16,631 nucleotides of DNA from SIG440 sp045587485 (GTDB lineage: Bacteria; Bacillota; Clostridia; Monoglobales; Monoglobaceae), in NCBI GenBank assembly GCA_045587485.1, contig JAZNCI010000086.1, positions 1-16,631 of the forward strand. The letters are read 5' to 3'. The stretch's first letter is position 1, and each line of letters starts with the position of its first letter. A model generated the notes under the pieces. The model was given only the letters and a program-made list of their open reading frames with translations. It was not told the DNA's origin and did no database searches. Positions 6,939 through 14,798 of the stretch are shown here, piece after piece. Both the position numbers and the translations under genes were made by a program.

Positions 6939-7838
6939 TTAAATAATTTGTTTTTTTCTTGCTCTGGGATGTGCGTTTTTATAAACATCTTTTATATGTT
7001 TTTTTACAACACTTGTATAAATCTGTGTTGAAGATATATCTCTGTGACCCAGCATTTCCTGAACAGATTTGAGGTCAGCTCCATTTTCAAGGAGGTGCGT
7101 TGCAAAAGAGTGTCTGAGTGTATGAGGAGTAATTTCTTTTTTTATATTTGCAGATACAGCATATTGCTTGATTATCTTCCAAAAGCCCTGACGGGTCATT
7201 TTTTCTCCACTGTAGTTAACAAAAAGATTTTCAACCGATTTTTCTTTTATAAGCTGAGAACGTGCTGTATCTATATAATTTTTGACTGCTTTTTTTGCCA
7301 AAGAATAAATAGGAATTACCCGCATTTTTTTGCCCTGATTGCAATTTATGTAACCTATATCCATATCAACATCCGACATTTTAAGGTCAATCATTTCTGT
7401 AACCCTCATGCCTGTTGCATACAGAAGTTCAAGCATAGCTTTATCACGGCAACCCTTTGCATCACGAATGTCAGGTTGATTAAGAAGGTTTTCTATTTCT
7501 TCAGCAGTAAGCACTTGAGGAAGTTTTTTCTGAATTTTAAGAGAATGAAGATTTAATGTGGGGTCAGATGTTATAACACCTTCGTTTTGTAAAAAACGAT
7601 AAAACGAACGTATAGATGCAAGATTTCTGGAAACTGTAGACGCAGACTTTCCTATCTTTTGCAGTTTCATAAGATAGTCAAGAATAACCGCTCCACTCGT
7701 TGTTTCAATGTTAAGCCTGTTATCCTTTAAATGTTGTATATACGCCTTGATATCTCGCTTATAGGAAAGCAGGGTGTTTTGTGAAACACCTTTGGTATTA
7801 ATTAAAAAATCAAAATATTTATCAATGAAAGATTTCAT
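6939..7838 (-). CDS. xerD: XerD-type tyrosine recombinase
   Basis: A 299-residue site-specific recombinase, the usual XerC/XerD length. In XerCD systems it resolves chromosome dimers at dif. Residues ~1-90 are the SAM-like core-binding domain (SFIDKYFDFLINTKGVSQNT). The catalytic domain has Arg145 (ATGMRVTE), a Lys at 170/171 (NQGKKMR), His239 and Arg242 (HTLRHSFATHLL), His265 (LGHRDISST) and nucleophile Tyr274 (QIYTSV), so the active set is complete. The start has TAGGAGGT nine bases upstream; the reading frame is open for 51 more codons upstream, but that extension only overlaps spoIIM. The spoIIM stop TAG lies inside this ribosome binding site, suggesting coupled expression. No phage or integron genes surround it, so it is a housekeeping Xer protein. 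XerD rather than XerC is preferred from the spoIIM-xerD neighbourhood of Firmicutes. Confidence 0.93.
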   Translation of the reverse strand: MKSFIDKYFDFLINTKGVSQNTLLSYKRDIKAYIQHLKDNRLNIETTSGAVILDYLMKLQKIGKSASTVSRNLASIRSFYRFLQNEGVITSDPTLNLHSLKIQKKLPQVLTAEEIENLLNQPDIRDAKGCRDKAMLELLYATGMRVTEMIDLKMSDVDMDIGYINCNQGKKMRVIPIYSLAKKAVKNYIDTARSQLIKEKSVENLFVNYSGEKMTRQGFWKIIKQYAVSANIKKEITPHTLRHSFATHLLENGADLKSVQEMLGHRDISSTQIYTSVVKKHIKDVYKNAHPRARKKQII

Positions 7839-7852
7839 TTTAATCAAACCTC

Positions 7853-8494
7853 CTATCTGCATAAAAGCGAACAAACCAGCTTTAACACTGCCGGAATAAC
7901 AAACGCATCGACCAGACTGCTGACAATAAAAATTGTTGCAACAGCAACAAGACACAAAAGGTTTCTTAAATACAGCTCCTTTTGATTGCAAAAACCATTT
8001 CCTTTTTGTCTTAACACACGAAAAGAAACAGCTGAATTTATACTAATAACTGAATAACAAAGCAAGGTTGGCAACATTATAAGTATTTGTGGAACAATTC
8101 CTACCAAAACAAACAACATGCCCTTGCCACTGTACAACTGGATGAAAAAGAAGGTTGTATATGCCATCTTATATCCCTTTATACCCAATTGAAGCAGTGC
8201 AACAGGAATAAGCCATATCCAAAGCCCTGAAATCCACATAAACAAAAGTAGTTTTATGTTATTATAAAGTGAATACCTGAAAATTTCACCATAACTTACC
8301 GACTGAAGACTATACGCCGAGATAAAATTATTTATGTATGTGCTCAAAGCACTAAACTTTTCATCGCTTAACGATGCTGCCGATAAAGAACCAATTACCG
8401 TTCCCGAAGCAAGGCATAAAGTCACAAATAAAAACTGTAGTCTGTTTCGGGTAACGAAATTGGTGAATGCTTTTAAAAAACCGTATTTTTTCAT
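7853..8494 (-). CDS. spoIIM: Stage II sporulation protein M
   Basis: A 213-residue membrane protein of the SpoIIM family. In Bacillus SpoIIM works with SpoIID and SpoIIP in the mother cell, degrading septal peptidoglycan to drive engulfment. Hydrophobic segments lie at about 19-40, 81-104, 125-150 and 176-200, with a short basic N-terminus (MKKYGFLKAF). The ASGTVIGSLSA segment followed by an extracytoplasmic loop, and the central LFMWISGLWIWLIPVALL segment, fit the family and its usual length. GGGAG stands seven bases ahead of the ATG. The stop codon overlaps the xerD ribosome binding site. A sigma-E-like promoter candidate lies upstream. Its presence suggests the organism forms endospores. 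Confidence 0.88.
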   Translation of the reverse strand: MKKYGFLKAFTNFVTRNRLQFLFVTLCLASGTVIGSLSAASLSDEKFSALSTYINNFISAYSLQSVSYGEIFRYSLYNNIKLLLFMWISGLWIWLIPVALLQLGIKGYKMAYTTFFFIQLYSGKGMLFVLVGIVPQILIMLPTLLCYSVISINSAVSFRVLRQKGNGFCNQKELYLRNLLCLVAVATIFIVSSLVDAFVIPAVLKLVCSLLCR

Positions 8495-8525
8495 AGCTTT
8501 TCTCCCTGTATAAAAACTTTATACA

Positions 8526-8554
8526 TTGATATGAGACAAGCTATGAAAATATGA
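8526..8554 (-). promoter_or_regulatory. Candidate sigma-E-type promoter for spoIIM
   Basis: On the minus strand TCATATT (8548-8554) matches the sigma-E -35 consensus, followed 14 bases later by CATATCAA (8526-8533), a partial match to CATACAAT. spoIIM is sigma-E-dependent in Bacillus subtilis. The start point would leave a leader of about 25 bases containing the GGGAG ribosome binding site. The -10 match is imperfect. Confidence 0.35.
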
Positions 8555-8565
8555 ACATAATTTTA

Positions 8566-9363
8566 TTATTGCACAGACATTTCGTTGGCTTTTTTTACAC
8601 AGGCATCAATTGCACTGTCAACTGAAGTTTTAAATCCCGACCTTTCAAGCTCGCAAACCGCCGCAATTGTTGTGCCGCCGGGTGAACAAACAGCGTCCTT
8701 CAGCACCTGAGGATGCTCGTCTGTTTCAAGAACCATTTTTGCAGCACCCTCCACCGCTTTTGCCGCAAGTCTGATGGATACAGCTTTGGAAATTCCATAT
8801 TTCACTCCGCTGTCAGCCATAGCATCAATCAGCATATAAATATATGCCGGACTGCTGCCGTGAAGTGCTGTTGCTGCATTAATATATTTTTCTTCAAGAA
8901 TAACAACCTCGCCTACGCCAGACAAAATACCTTCAGCCGTTTCAAGCTCGGCTTTTGTGATATTTTTATTTGGAGCAATTACCGTCATACCACATTTTAC
9001 CTTTGCAGGAGTATTGGGCATTGCACGAATAATTTTTGCATTGCGACCAAGGATACCCTCAAGAGTATCAATGGTTACTCCCGCAGCAATGGATATAAAA
9101 ATCTTATCCCTTGTATACGCCTTTGCCTCATCAAGAACAATCGGAAGTATATTGGGCTTTACTGCAAAAATTATAATATCACTGTGCTTTAAAACCTCAG
9201 CGTTATCCTCGGTTGTAAAAACACCTGTTGACTGCCATTTTGAAAGACAAGCTGAATTTTTGTCGCTTATTGATAATTCATCAGGTCTTATGATTTCAGA
9301 TGCTATAAGACCGTCTGCCAAAGCAGATGACATATTTCCTGCACCGATAATACCGATATTCAC
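8566..9363 (-). CDS. proC: Pyrroline-5-carboxylate reductase
   Basis: The last step of proline synthesis: it reduces 1-pyrroline-5-carboxylate to L-proline with NAD(P)H in the cytoplasm. 265 residues, the family's usual size. The N-terminal Rossmann motif is GIIGAGNMSSALADGL at 4-19. The dimer and substrate region HGSSPAYIYMLIDAMADSGV and the C-terminal SPGGTTIAAVCELE match the family signature. The start codon is GTG (9361-9363), with AAGGAGA six to seven bases upstream. The gene lies 15 bases after the aminotransferase and is probably co-transcribed with it. Confidence 0.95.
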   Translation of the reverse strand: MNIGIIGAGNMSSALADGLIASEIIRPDELSISDKNSACLSKWQSTGVFTTEDNAEVLKHSDIIIFAVKPNILPIVLDEAKAYTRDKIFISIAAGVTIDTLEGILGRNAKIIRAMPNTPAKVKCGMTVIAPNKNITKAELETAEGILSGVGEVVILEEKYINAATALHGSSPAYIYMLIDAMADSGVKYGISKAVSIRLAAKAVEGAAKMVLETDEHPQVLKDAVCSPGGTTIAAVCELERSGFKTSVDSAIDACVKKANEMSVQ

Positions 9364-9378
9364 AGCAATTCTCCTTTT

Positions 9379-10575
9379 TTAAAATTCCTCTTTAATATAT
9401 TTTTCAATTCTGTCAAGGCCTTCTTTTATTGCTTCCATAGATGTTGCATATGACAGACGTACATATCCGTCAATTCCAAAGCCTTCGCTGGGAACAAGAG
9501 CAACCAATGCTCTGTCAAGGATGTCTGCGCAAAGCTCGCCTGCGCTATTGAACACCTTGCCATAAAGTTCTCTGCCAAGAAGGCTTCTTACATTCATAAA
9601 AATATAAAATGCACCGTCGGGCTTTTTACAACTTATCCCATCGATTGAATTTATTCTATCTACCATATAATCTCTGCGTTTGATGTATTCTTCACGCATT
9701 GTATCTAAAGATGACTGGTCACCATTTAGCGCCTCAACCGACGCAAACTGAGCAATCGAGTTGGGGTTTGAGGTTGCGTGGCTCTGGATACTTGACATCG
9801 CCTTTGCAAGCTCGACATTTGAGGCAGTGAAGCCAATTCTCCAGCCTGTCATTGCATAAGCCTTTGCCATACCATTTACTATAACAGTAAGATTTTTTAT
9901 TTCCTCGCCAAGAGTTGCAATGTTTATGTGTTCGCCCTCGTAAACCAACTTTTCATATATTTCATCAAAAATAACGTAAATGTTATTCTTTACAGCAATT
10001 TTTGCAATTTTTTCAAGTTCTTCCTTTGTATAGACCATGCCTGTTGGATTACTTGGTGTGTTTAGAACAAGTGCTCTTGTTTTAGGTGTAATGTGCTTTT
10101 CAAAGTCCTCTGCTGAAAACTTGAAATGTGTTTCCTCGGTGGTATTAAGATATACAGGAACACCATCAGCCATCTTAACCATTTCAGGATAGCTTACCCA
10201 AAAAGGCACGGGAATGATAACCTCATCACCAGGCTCACAAATTGCCATAAATATGTTCGTAAGACAATGTTTGCCGCCGTTGCTGACAACAATGTTTTCA
10301 ATGTCATAATCAAGGTCTGTATCCTTTTTTATTTTTGCACAAATTGCTTCTTTTAATTCTATGGTACCTGATGCAGGCGTATATTTTGTAAAACCCGTTT
10401 CGATAGCTTTAATACCTGCCGCTCTTACATTTTCTGGGGTGGCAAAATCAGGTTCTCCTGCGCCGAAACCAACTACCGGTATACCCTGTTTCTTCATCTG
10501 CTTAAACTTTGCATCAAGCGACAAAGTTGGTGACGGGCTGATACTCTTCGCTTTTTTTGAAATATATGTTTGCAT
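9379..10575 (-). CDS. Class I pyridoxal-phosphate aminotransferase, aspartate type
   Basis: A 398-residue fold-type I aminotransferase, closest in sequence style to bacterial Ib aspartate aminotransferases (AspB/AspC). It would move an amino group between aspartate or another amino acid and 2-oxoglutarate. Visible active-site residues: Asn176 in NTPSNPTG, Asp204 and Tyr207 in FDEIYEKL, Schiff-base Lys238 in NGMAKAYAMTGWR with Arg246, and carboxylate-binding Arg373 in YVRLSYATS. The N-terminal GAGEPDFATPENV is typical. AGGAG precedes the ATG by seven bases, and a consensus-like promoter lies upstream. Substrate range cannot be read from sequence; branched-chain or aromatic amino acids are possible. 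Confidence 0.93.
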   Translation of the reverse strand: MQTYISKKAKSISPSPTLSLDAKFKQMKKQGIPVVGFGAGEPDFATPENVRAAGIKAIETGFTKYTPASGTIELKEAICAKIKKDTDLDYDIENIVVSNGGKHCLTNIFMAICEPGDEVIIPVPFWVSYPEMVKMADGVPVYLNTTEETHFKFSAEDFEKHITPKTRALVLNTPSNPTGMVYTKEELEKIAKIAVKNNIYVIFDEIYEKLVYEGEHINIATLGEEIKNLTVIVNGMAKAYAMTGWRIGFTASNVELAKAMSSIQSHATSNPNSIAQFASVEALNGDQSSLDTMREEYIKRRDYMVDRINSIDGISCKKPDGAFYIFMNVRSLLGRELYGKVFNSAGELCADILDRALVALVPSEGFGIDGYVRLSYATSMEAIKEGLDRIEKYIKEEF

Positions 10576-10613
10576 TTGGACTCTCCTAACTGTCTAAAAT
10601 TGCAATATATCAT

Positions 10614-10642
10614 ATTTTAATATAAAATATAATAATTTTCAA
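10614..10642 (-). promoter_or_regulatory. Sigma-A promoter for the aminotransferase-proC operon
   Basis: TTGAAA (10637-10642) and TAAAAT (10614-10619) on the minus strand have 17-base spacing. The start point near 10607 leaves about 30 bases of leader. It lies in the 80-base gap after the dipeptidase gene, which has no convincing terminator. Confidence 0.7.
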
Positions 10643-10655
10643 CCTTTTTTTGTGG

Positions 10656-11588
10656 TTATACTAAAATTTTTTTACATAGACTCAAAAAGTTGCCCGATGC
10701 AATCTTTTTTATCAATGAATCTGTATAACCGCATCTTTGCATTTCTTCAAACAATTTATATATATCCTGAACTCCCGATATCTCCTCAGGCAGCTGTGAC
10801 ATCCCGTCAAAATCGCTGCCCAGACCAATATTATTTTCTCCGCCAAGTGCAAGAATATGCTCGATATGCTCTAAAACATTTTTTATCCTGCATTTTTCAC
10901 CGTTTATAAACTCAGAATACATATTAACCCCAATACACCCGCCATTTTTTATTATAGCGCGAATCTGTTCGTCGTTGAGATTTCGAGGATGTCCGCAAAT
11001 ATTTCTTGCATTTGAATGTGTTGCACTAATAGGTTTTTGGGTTATCTCTATTACATCCCAGAAGCCTTGCTCTGAAATGTGCGATACATCAACAAGCATA
11101 CCCAAAGTGTTCATTTTTGAAACAACCATTTTTCCAAAATCTGTCAAACCAATACCGTCTGTTTCACCTATTCCGCCGGAGATTTCGTTTGTATAGTTCC
11201 ATGTCAGTGTCATCGCACGAACACCGCGTTTATAAAAATAGTCCAGATTATCAATTTGTCCTTCTAACGCCTCACCGCCCTCAATACTCAAAAGTGCCGC
11301 AATATGCCCATCATTCAACGTCGATTTAATGTCATTTAAATTCAAACAATGACATACTCCATCCTTTGCTTTCCTGATTTCTTCAAAATATCTGTCAATA
11401 AGCTGATTGCATCTTTTAAAGGGTGGCAACACATCGTTTACTTTGTCTATAAAAGCTGCAAAAATCTGTATATAGCCGTCATATAAATTCAGGCGGTTAA
11501 GGTCAATGTGGTACGAATTTTCTCTGATGTTGCCGCCAAAATCTGTTATCTTTTGCATTGTGTCGCAATGTGCATCAAAAACTGTCAC
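10656..11588 (-). CDS. Membrane dipeptidase (renal dipeptidase family, peptidase M19)
   Basis: A 310-residue zinc dipeptidase of the amidohydrolase fold, shorter than mammalian renal dipeptidase and without an obvious signal peptide, so probably cytoplasmic. Metal-site residues are all present: His7 and Asp9 (FDAHCD), bridging Glu103 (SIEGGEAL), His170 (DVSH), His191 (ATHSN), and Asp259 (GSDFDG). It should split dipeptides, possibly including D-amino-acid or cysteinyl-glycine types. The GTG start overlaps the yraN stop by four bases (GTGA), with GGAGG seven bases ahead. This gene ends the rplS operon; its presence there is not a conserved arrangement that I know. Confidence 0.92.
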   Translation of the reverse strand: MTVFDAHCDTMQKITDFGGNIRENSYHIDLNRLNLYDGYIQIFAAFIDKVNDVLPPFKRCNQLIDRYFEEIRKAKDGVCHCLNLNDIKSTLNDGHIAALLSIEGGEALEGQIDNLDYFYKRGVRAMTLTWNYTNEISGGIGETDGIGLTDFGKMVVSKMNTLGMLVDVSHISEQGFWDVIEITQKPISATHSNARNICGHPRNLNDEQIRAIIKNGGCIGVNMYSEFINGEKCRIKNVLEHIEHILALGGENNIGLGSDFDGMSQLPEEISGVQDIYKLFEEMQRCGYTDSLIKKIASGNFLSLCKKILV

Positions 11589-11974
11589 AATCTAACCTCC
11601 AAAATTGCGTGCTCAATGTGATTAATATTCTCAACCTCAAAGCTGTCACCCGTAAATATACCATAAACCTCTATAATATCAAAACGAATGTTAAGACTTG
11701 ATTGGTTTTCCATAATATACCATCTTGCTGTGTTAACAATCCGTTGTTTTTTATAGTATGTAACAGCCTGTGCAGGTGTTCCGAATTCTTGTGAGCTTCG
11801 GGTTTTTACCTCAACAAAAACTAAATCCTCTCCCTTTTGAGCGATAATATCTATCTCACCTATCTTGTTTTTATAATTACATTCTAAAACTCTATATCCC
11901 TGAGATTTAAGATATTCAGCAGCCGCATCTTCTCCAAGTCTGCCCTGCATTTTGTTAAAAAATCCTCTTTTCAT
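11585..11974 (-). CDS. yraN: YraN/UPF0102 family nuclease-like protein
   Basis: 129 residues with the UPF0102 signature GEIDIIAQ...LVFVEVKTR, the Asp/Glu/Lys set of the PD-(D/E)XK nuclease-like fold. Cellular role is not firmly established. The ATG overlaps the rnhB stop as ATGA, so translation is probably coupled; the Shine-Dalgarno is weak (GGGA), and Met9 is an alternative start. It commonly lies next to rnhB. Confidence 0.92.
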   Translation of the reverse strand: MKRGFFNKMQGRLGEDAAAEYLKSQGYRVLECNYKNKIGEIDIIAQKGEDLVFVEVKTRSSQEFGTPAQAVTYYKKQRIVNTARWYIMENQSSLNIRFDIIEVYGIFTGDSFEVENINHIEHAILEVRL

Positions 11975-12570
11975 TTTCCCAACACCTTTGCAGTCATAAA
12001 CGATTTTCTGTGAATTGGCAGAATGCCGTATTTTTGTATCGCTTCACAATGAATTTTTGTTCCATAGCCCTTGTGTTTGGCAAATCCGTATTCGGGATAT
12101 TCTTTATCGAGTTCAAGCATCAATCTGTCACGGCTCACCTTTGCCAAAATTGACGCAGCTGCAATTGTCTGGGATTTGGCATCACCCTTTATAACATATT
12201 TGTATGGAATATCATATGGGATTTTATCATTACCGTCTATAATTACAAAATCTGCATGGATATCAAGATTTTTTACTGCATTATGCATTGCCAGAGATGT
12301 TGCCTGTTTGATATTTATTTCATCAATTACCTGCGGCGATGAAAACTCAATCGAATAAGCAATGGCTGAATTTATTATTACATCAAAAAGCTGTTCACGC
12401 TTTTTTTCTGTAAGTTTTTTTGAATCGTTAATTCCTTCAATAACCAAATCTTCGGGCAGAATAACTGCAGCAGCACATACCGGACCTGCAAGTGGTCCTC
12501 TGCCTGCCTCATCAACGCCTGCAACAAGTTTATATCCTTCTTTATACAACAAATTTTCAATTTCTTTCAT
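11971..12570 (-). CDS. rnhB: Ribonuclease HII
   Basis: 199 residues. Cleaves RNA in RNA-DNA hybrids and removes misincorporated ribonucleotides. The signature GVDEAGRGPLAGP gives Asp20 and Glu21; Asp112 (IIDGND) and Asp130 (KGDAKSQTIAAASILAKVSRD) complete the metal-binding set. GGAGGG precedes the ATG by six bases and directly follows the U-tract of the terminator between rbgA and rnhB. The rbgA-rnhB order matches Bacillus. Confidence 0.96.
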   Translation of the reverse strand: MKEIENLLYKEGYKLVAGVDEAGRGPLAGPVCAAAVILPEDLVIEGINDSKKLTEKKREQLFDVIINSAIAYSIEFSSPQVIDEINIKQATSLAMHNAVKNLDIHADFVIIDGNDKIPYDIPYKYVIKGDAKSQTIAAASILAKVSRDRLMLELDKEYPEYGFAKHKGYGTKIHCEAIQKYGILPIHRKSFMTAKVLGK

Positions 12571-12582
12571 ATATTTCCCTCC

Positions 12583-12619
12583 AAAAAAATTGGCAGATAT
12601 ACGAAAATATATCTGCCAA
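12583..12619 (-). terminator. Intrinsic terminator between rbgA and rnhB
   Basis: A perfect 12-bp stem (TTGGCAGATATA 12590-12601 / TATATCTGCCAA 12608-12619) with a 6-base loop, followed on the minus strand by seven T residues that run straight into the rnhB ribosome binding site. Expression of rnhB-yraN-dipeptidase must come from readthrough or from a promoter inside rbgA. Confidence 0.85.
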
Positions 12620-12630
12620 AGCTGTCATAG

Positions 12631-13482
12631 TTATTCAGGCAACTCCAAAGAAATCTTGCCAATCTTTGCCGCCCTGAATTCATCCAGTATAAGATTTGCT
12701 GCCCGAAGGGTATCAATATTCCCACCTGAAACAATGCAGCCACGCTTTTTGCCGATAAGACTCAAAAGCTCAAAATCATCATATTCGTCAAGACACTCAT
12801 CAATTTTAAATCTGGATATAAGCATATCTGAATAATTATTACGCAGAAAGCCTATAAGATAAAACGCAAGCTCCTCAACGTCCATAATCTCATCCTTAAT
12901 TCCACCGGTAAAAGCAATTCGTCTGCCAACCTCGGGGTCTTCGAATTTAGGCCATAATATACCCGGCGTATCAAGCAATTCATATTTCCCCGAAACCCTT
13001 ATCCACTGCTTGGCTGTGGTAACACCAGGTCTGTCACCGACCTTTGCGGCAGCTCTGCCAGACAGTCTGTTGATAAAAGAAGATTTGCCCACATTTGGAA
13101 TGCCAACAACCAACATTTTAACCGCACGGCGCATCATACCCTTTTCTTTTTCACGGGCAAATTTTTCAACAAGCACTCTGTCGATTGCAGAATCAATATT
13201 TTTCAATCCTCTGCCCGAAAGGCTGTCTGCCATTATGGTACAAATACCTTTTTTTTCAAAGTATTTTACCCATAAATCATTTGCAGCAGGGTCGGCAATG
13301 TCGCTTTTATTCAGAATAAGAACACGGGGTTTTTTACCAACAATTCTGTCAATTTCAGGATTTCTTGACGATAAAGGAAGTCTTGCGTCGACAAGTTCTA
13401 TCACCACATCAACCAGTTTAAGATTTTCGGTAATAAGCTTGCGGGTTTTTGCCATATGTCCCGGAAACCATTGTATCTGCAT
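12631..13482 (-). CDS. rbgA: Ribosome biogenesis GTPase RbgA (YlqF)
   Basis: 283 residues of a circularly permuted GTPase needed for late 50S subunit assembly. The N-terminus IQWFPGHMAKTRK is diagnostic. GTP-binding motifs appear in permuted order: G4 NKSD (58-61), G1 GIPNVGKSS (127-135), G2 RPGVTT (151-156), and G3 DTPG (171-174). It lies nine bases after lepB with AGAGGT ahead of its ATG. Grouping with rplS is common in Firmicutes and fits the 50S role. Confidence 0.96.
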   Translation of the reverse strand: MQIQWFPGHMAKTRKLITENLKLVDVVIELVDARLPLSSRNPEIDRIVGKKPRVLILNKSDIADPAANDLWVKYFEKKGICTIMADSLSGRGLKNIDSAIDRVLVEKFAREKEKGMMRRAVKMLVVGIPNVGKSSFINRLSGRAAAKVGDRPGVTTAKQWIRVSGKYELLDTPGILWPKFEDPEVGRRIAFTGGIKDEIMDVEELAFYLIGFLRNNYSDMLISRFKIDECLDEYDDFELLSLIGKKRGCIVSGGNIDTLRAANLILDEFRAAKIGKISLELPE

Positions 13483-13491
13483 AATTTACCT

Positions 13492-14100
13492 CTAGTCTTC
13501 AAAAGAATAATCTGTACTGCCTATATTGTTAAGGGGCCAGAATCTGAACACAGCATGACCTGTAATGTCGTCAAGAGAAACAGGACCTATTTCGCGGCTG
13601 TCTTTGCTGTTGTTTCTGTTATCACCCATAACAAACACCTGGTCATCACCTATTATCAAAGGATTTTCAATGCTGAATTTGCCCTTATCAATCAACTTGT
13701 TAATATAGCTGCCTGTGCGACGTGTAGGTTCTGCAATATACGGTTCGTCAATTATTTCACCGTTCACATATACATCGCCCGTCTCAAAGTCGATAAACAA
13801 ACTATCGCCTTCTGTTGCAACTACACGTTTGATATAAAAAGGTGCATTGGGGTCACCTGTTTCAACAATAACAACATCGCCTCTGTCAGGCGTATAAAAC
13901 AACTTGTTGACATACATACGGTCAGCGTGCTGAAGGCTAGGCTCCATCGATTGACCGTCAACTTTTGCAAGAGTCATAACAAAGGTTTTAAGAAAAACCG
14001 CAATAACAACAGCAATTACAATAACCTTAACCCATTCCCACAATTCTGTTTTCCAGTTTGTTTCAGAAGCTTTTTCCTCTCTATTTTCAAAATTTTCCAT
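13492..14100 (-). CDS. lepB: Signal peptidase I
   Basis: 202 residues, SipS/Bacillus-type. Cleaves signal peptides of exported proteins on the outer membrane face. A single membrane segment lies at ~24-41. Nucleophile Ser51 is in GQSMEPSL, general base Lys91 in FYIKRVVA, and box E is GDNRNNSKDSREIG. A GTG three codons upstream is in frame but overlaps the AAGGG ribosome binding site, so the ATG is preferred. Confidence 0.95.
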   Translation of the reverse strand: MENFENREEKASETNWKTELWEWVKVIVIAVVIAVFLKTFVMTLAKVDGQSMEPSLQHADRMYVNKLFYTPDRGDVVIVETGDPNAPFYIKRVVATEGDSLFIDFETGDVYVNGEIIDEPYIAEPTRRTGSYINKLIDKGKFSIENPLIIGDDQVFVMGDNRNNSKDSREIGPVSLDDITGHAVFRFWPLNNIGSTDYSFED

Positions 14101-14132
14101 AATAATCACCCTTCATAAACTTAAATAGCGAA

Positions 14133-14161
14133 ATGGCAGGTATTCTGAAAATACCCGCCAT
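14133..14161 (-). terminator. Hairpin between rplS and lepB, weak or partial terminator
   Basis: A 12-bp stem with one G-U pair (ATGGCAGGTATT 14133-14144 / AATACCCGCCAT 14150-14161) starts nine bases after the rplS stop. It is followed on the minus strand only by TTCGCTATTT, so termination would be inefficient; it may adjust lepB levels or protect the rplS 3' end. Confidence 0.45.
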
Positions 14162-14169
14162 ACTGGATG

Positions 14170-14511
14170 TTAAATCTTCTCTTTAACCTTTGCTGCCTTA
14201 CCAACTCTGTCGCGGAGATAGTAGAGCTTAGCACGTCTAACCTTACCGCGTCTTGAAACCTCGATACGGTCAATGTTAGGGGAATTTACGGGGAATGTTC
14301 TTTCAACACCTACGCCGTAAGAAATTCTTCTTACTGTAAATGTTTCACGAATTCCGCCGTGATTCTTCTTGATGATTGTTCCTTCGAACATCTGAACTCT
14401 TTCTCTGTTTCCTTCTTTTACCTTAACATATACACGAACTGTGTCACCAATGTTAAGCTGGGGAAGATCTGTTCTGATCTGTTCCTGTGTAATCTGGTCT
14501 AAAATGTTCAT
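14170..14511 (-). CDS. rplS: 50S ribosomal protein L19
   Basis: 113 residues, matching L19 throughout (GDTVRVYVKVKEGNRERVQ, FEGTIIKK, TFTVRRISYGVGVERTFP, RRGKVRRAKLYYLR). Lies at the 30S-50S interface. AAAGGATG precedes the ATG. It is the first gene of the operon with lepB and rbgA; trmD and rimM, which often precede rplS, are absent here. Confidence 0.97.
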   Translation of the reverse strand: MNILDQITQEQIRTDLPQLNIGDTVRVYVKVKEGNRERVQMFEGTIIKKNHGGIRETFTVRRISYGVGVERTFPVNSPNIDRIEVSRRGKVRRAKLYYLRDRVGKAAKVKEKI

Positions 14512-14592
14512 TTTTTACATCCTTTCTCTTTCAGATATTCATGCCATACAGCCTCCAGACAGACTATAAGCAGAGGACTACCCATAATTAAC
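14512..14592 (-). promoter_or_regulatory. rplS 5' leader, possible L19 autoregulatory structure
   Basis: About 80 bases of transcribed leader. TAGTCCTC can pair with GAGGCTG (one bulge) around a 17-base loop. L19 leader RNAs are known in Firmicutes, but I cannot confirm that this one fits the published consensus. Confidence 0.35.
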
Positions 14593-14598
14593 TCAGTA

Positions 14599-14627
14599 AG
14601 TATATCATATATTTTGGGGAAATGCAA
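14599..14627 (-). promoter_or_regulatory. Sigma-A promoter for rplS operon
   Basis: TTGCAT (14622-14627) and TATACT (14599-14604) on the minus strand with 17-base spacing. Start point near 14592. Confidence 0.75.
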
Positions 14628-14763
14628 TACTTTTTTTAATTTTTTTTATTTCCATTAATTCTTTTGATAAAATATTTTAGAAAACTCTACATTAAAATAT
14701 TTAGAATATTATATATAATAATGTAGAAATAAAATTTTTTGTTAAATTTTTCTCACTTTTTTA
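14628..14763. other. AT-rich spacer between divergent rplS and rpsB promoters
   Basis: No gene is seen. It contains a 9-bp inverted repeat, TCTACATTA (14686-14694) / TAATGTAGA (14719-14727), enclosing a smaller AATATT-TAG-AATATT repeat, and several A/T runs that could act as UP elements. Confidence 0.6.
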
Positions 14764-14792
14764 TTGACAAACAACTTTCACAGTGATATAAT
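14764..14792 (+). promoter_or_regulatory. Sigma-A promoter for rpsB-tsf
   Basis: TTGACA (14764-14769), 17 bases, TATAAT (14787-14792): full consensus, as expected for a highly expressed ribosomal protein operon. Start point near 14799. Confidence 0.92.
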
Positions 14793-14798
14793 ACATCA

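Noticed and set aside
7044..7556. Plus-strand open frame of 170 codons
   Set aside because: Antisense shadow of xerD, with low-complexity Phe/Tyr/Ile-rich translation.
6939..7838. Integrase marking a mobile element
   Set aside because: Length, complete Xer motif set and spoIIM neighbour indicate a chromosomal XerD; no att repeats, phage or transposon genes are seen.
8507..8540. Alternative sigma-E promoter for spoIIM using ATATC and TATACAG
   Set aside because: The start point would fall within or beyond the ribosome binding site, leaving almost no leader.
10641..10657. Terminator after the dipeptidase gene (AACC...GGTT around an A-run)
   Set aside because: Only a 4-bp stem and no following U-tract on the minus strand.
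13456..14118. Plus-strand open frame of 220 codons
   Set aside because: Antisense shadow of lepB, which is a full, motif-complete gene.
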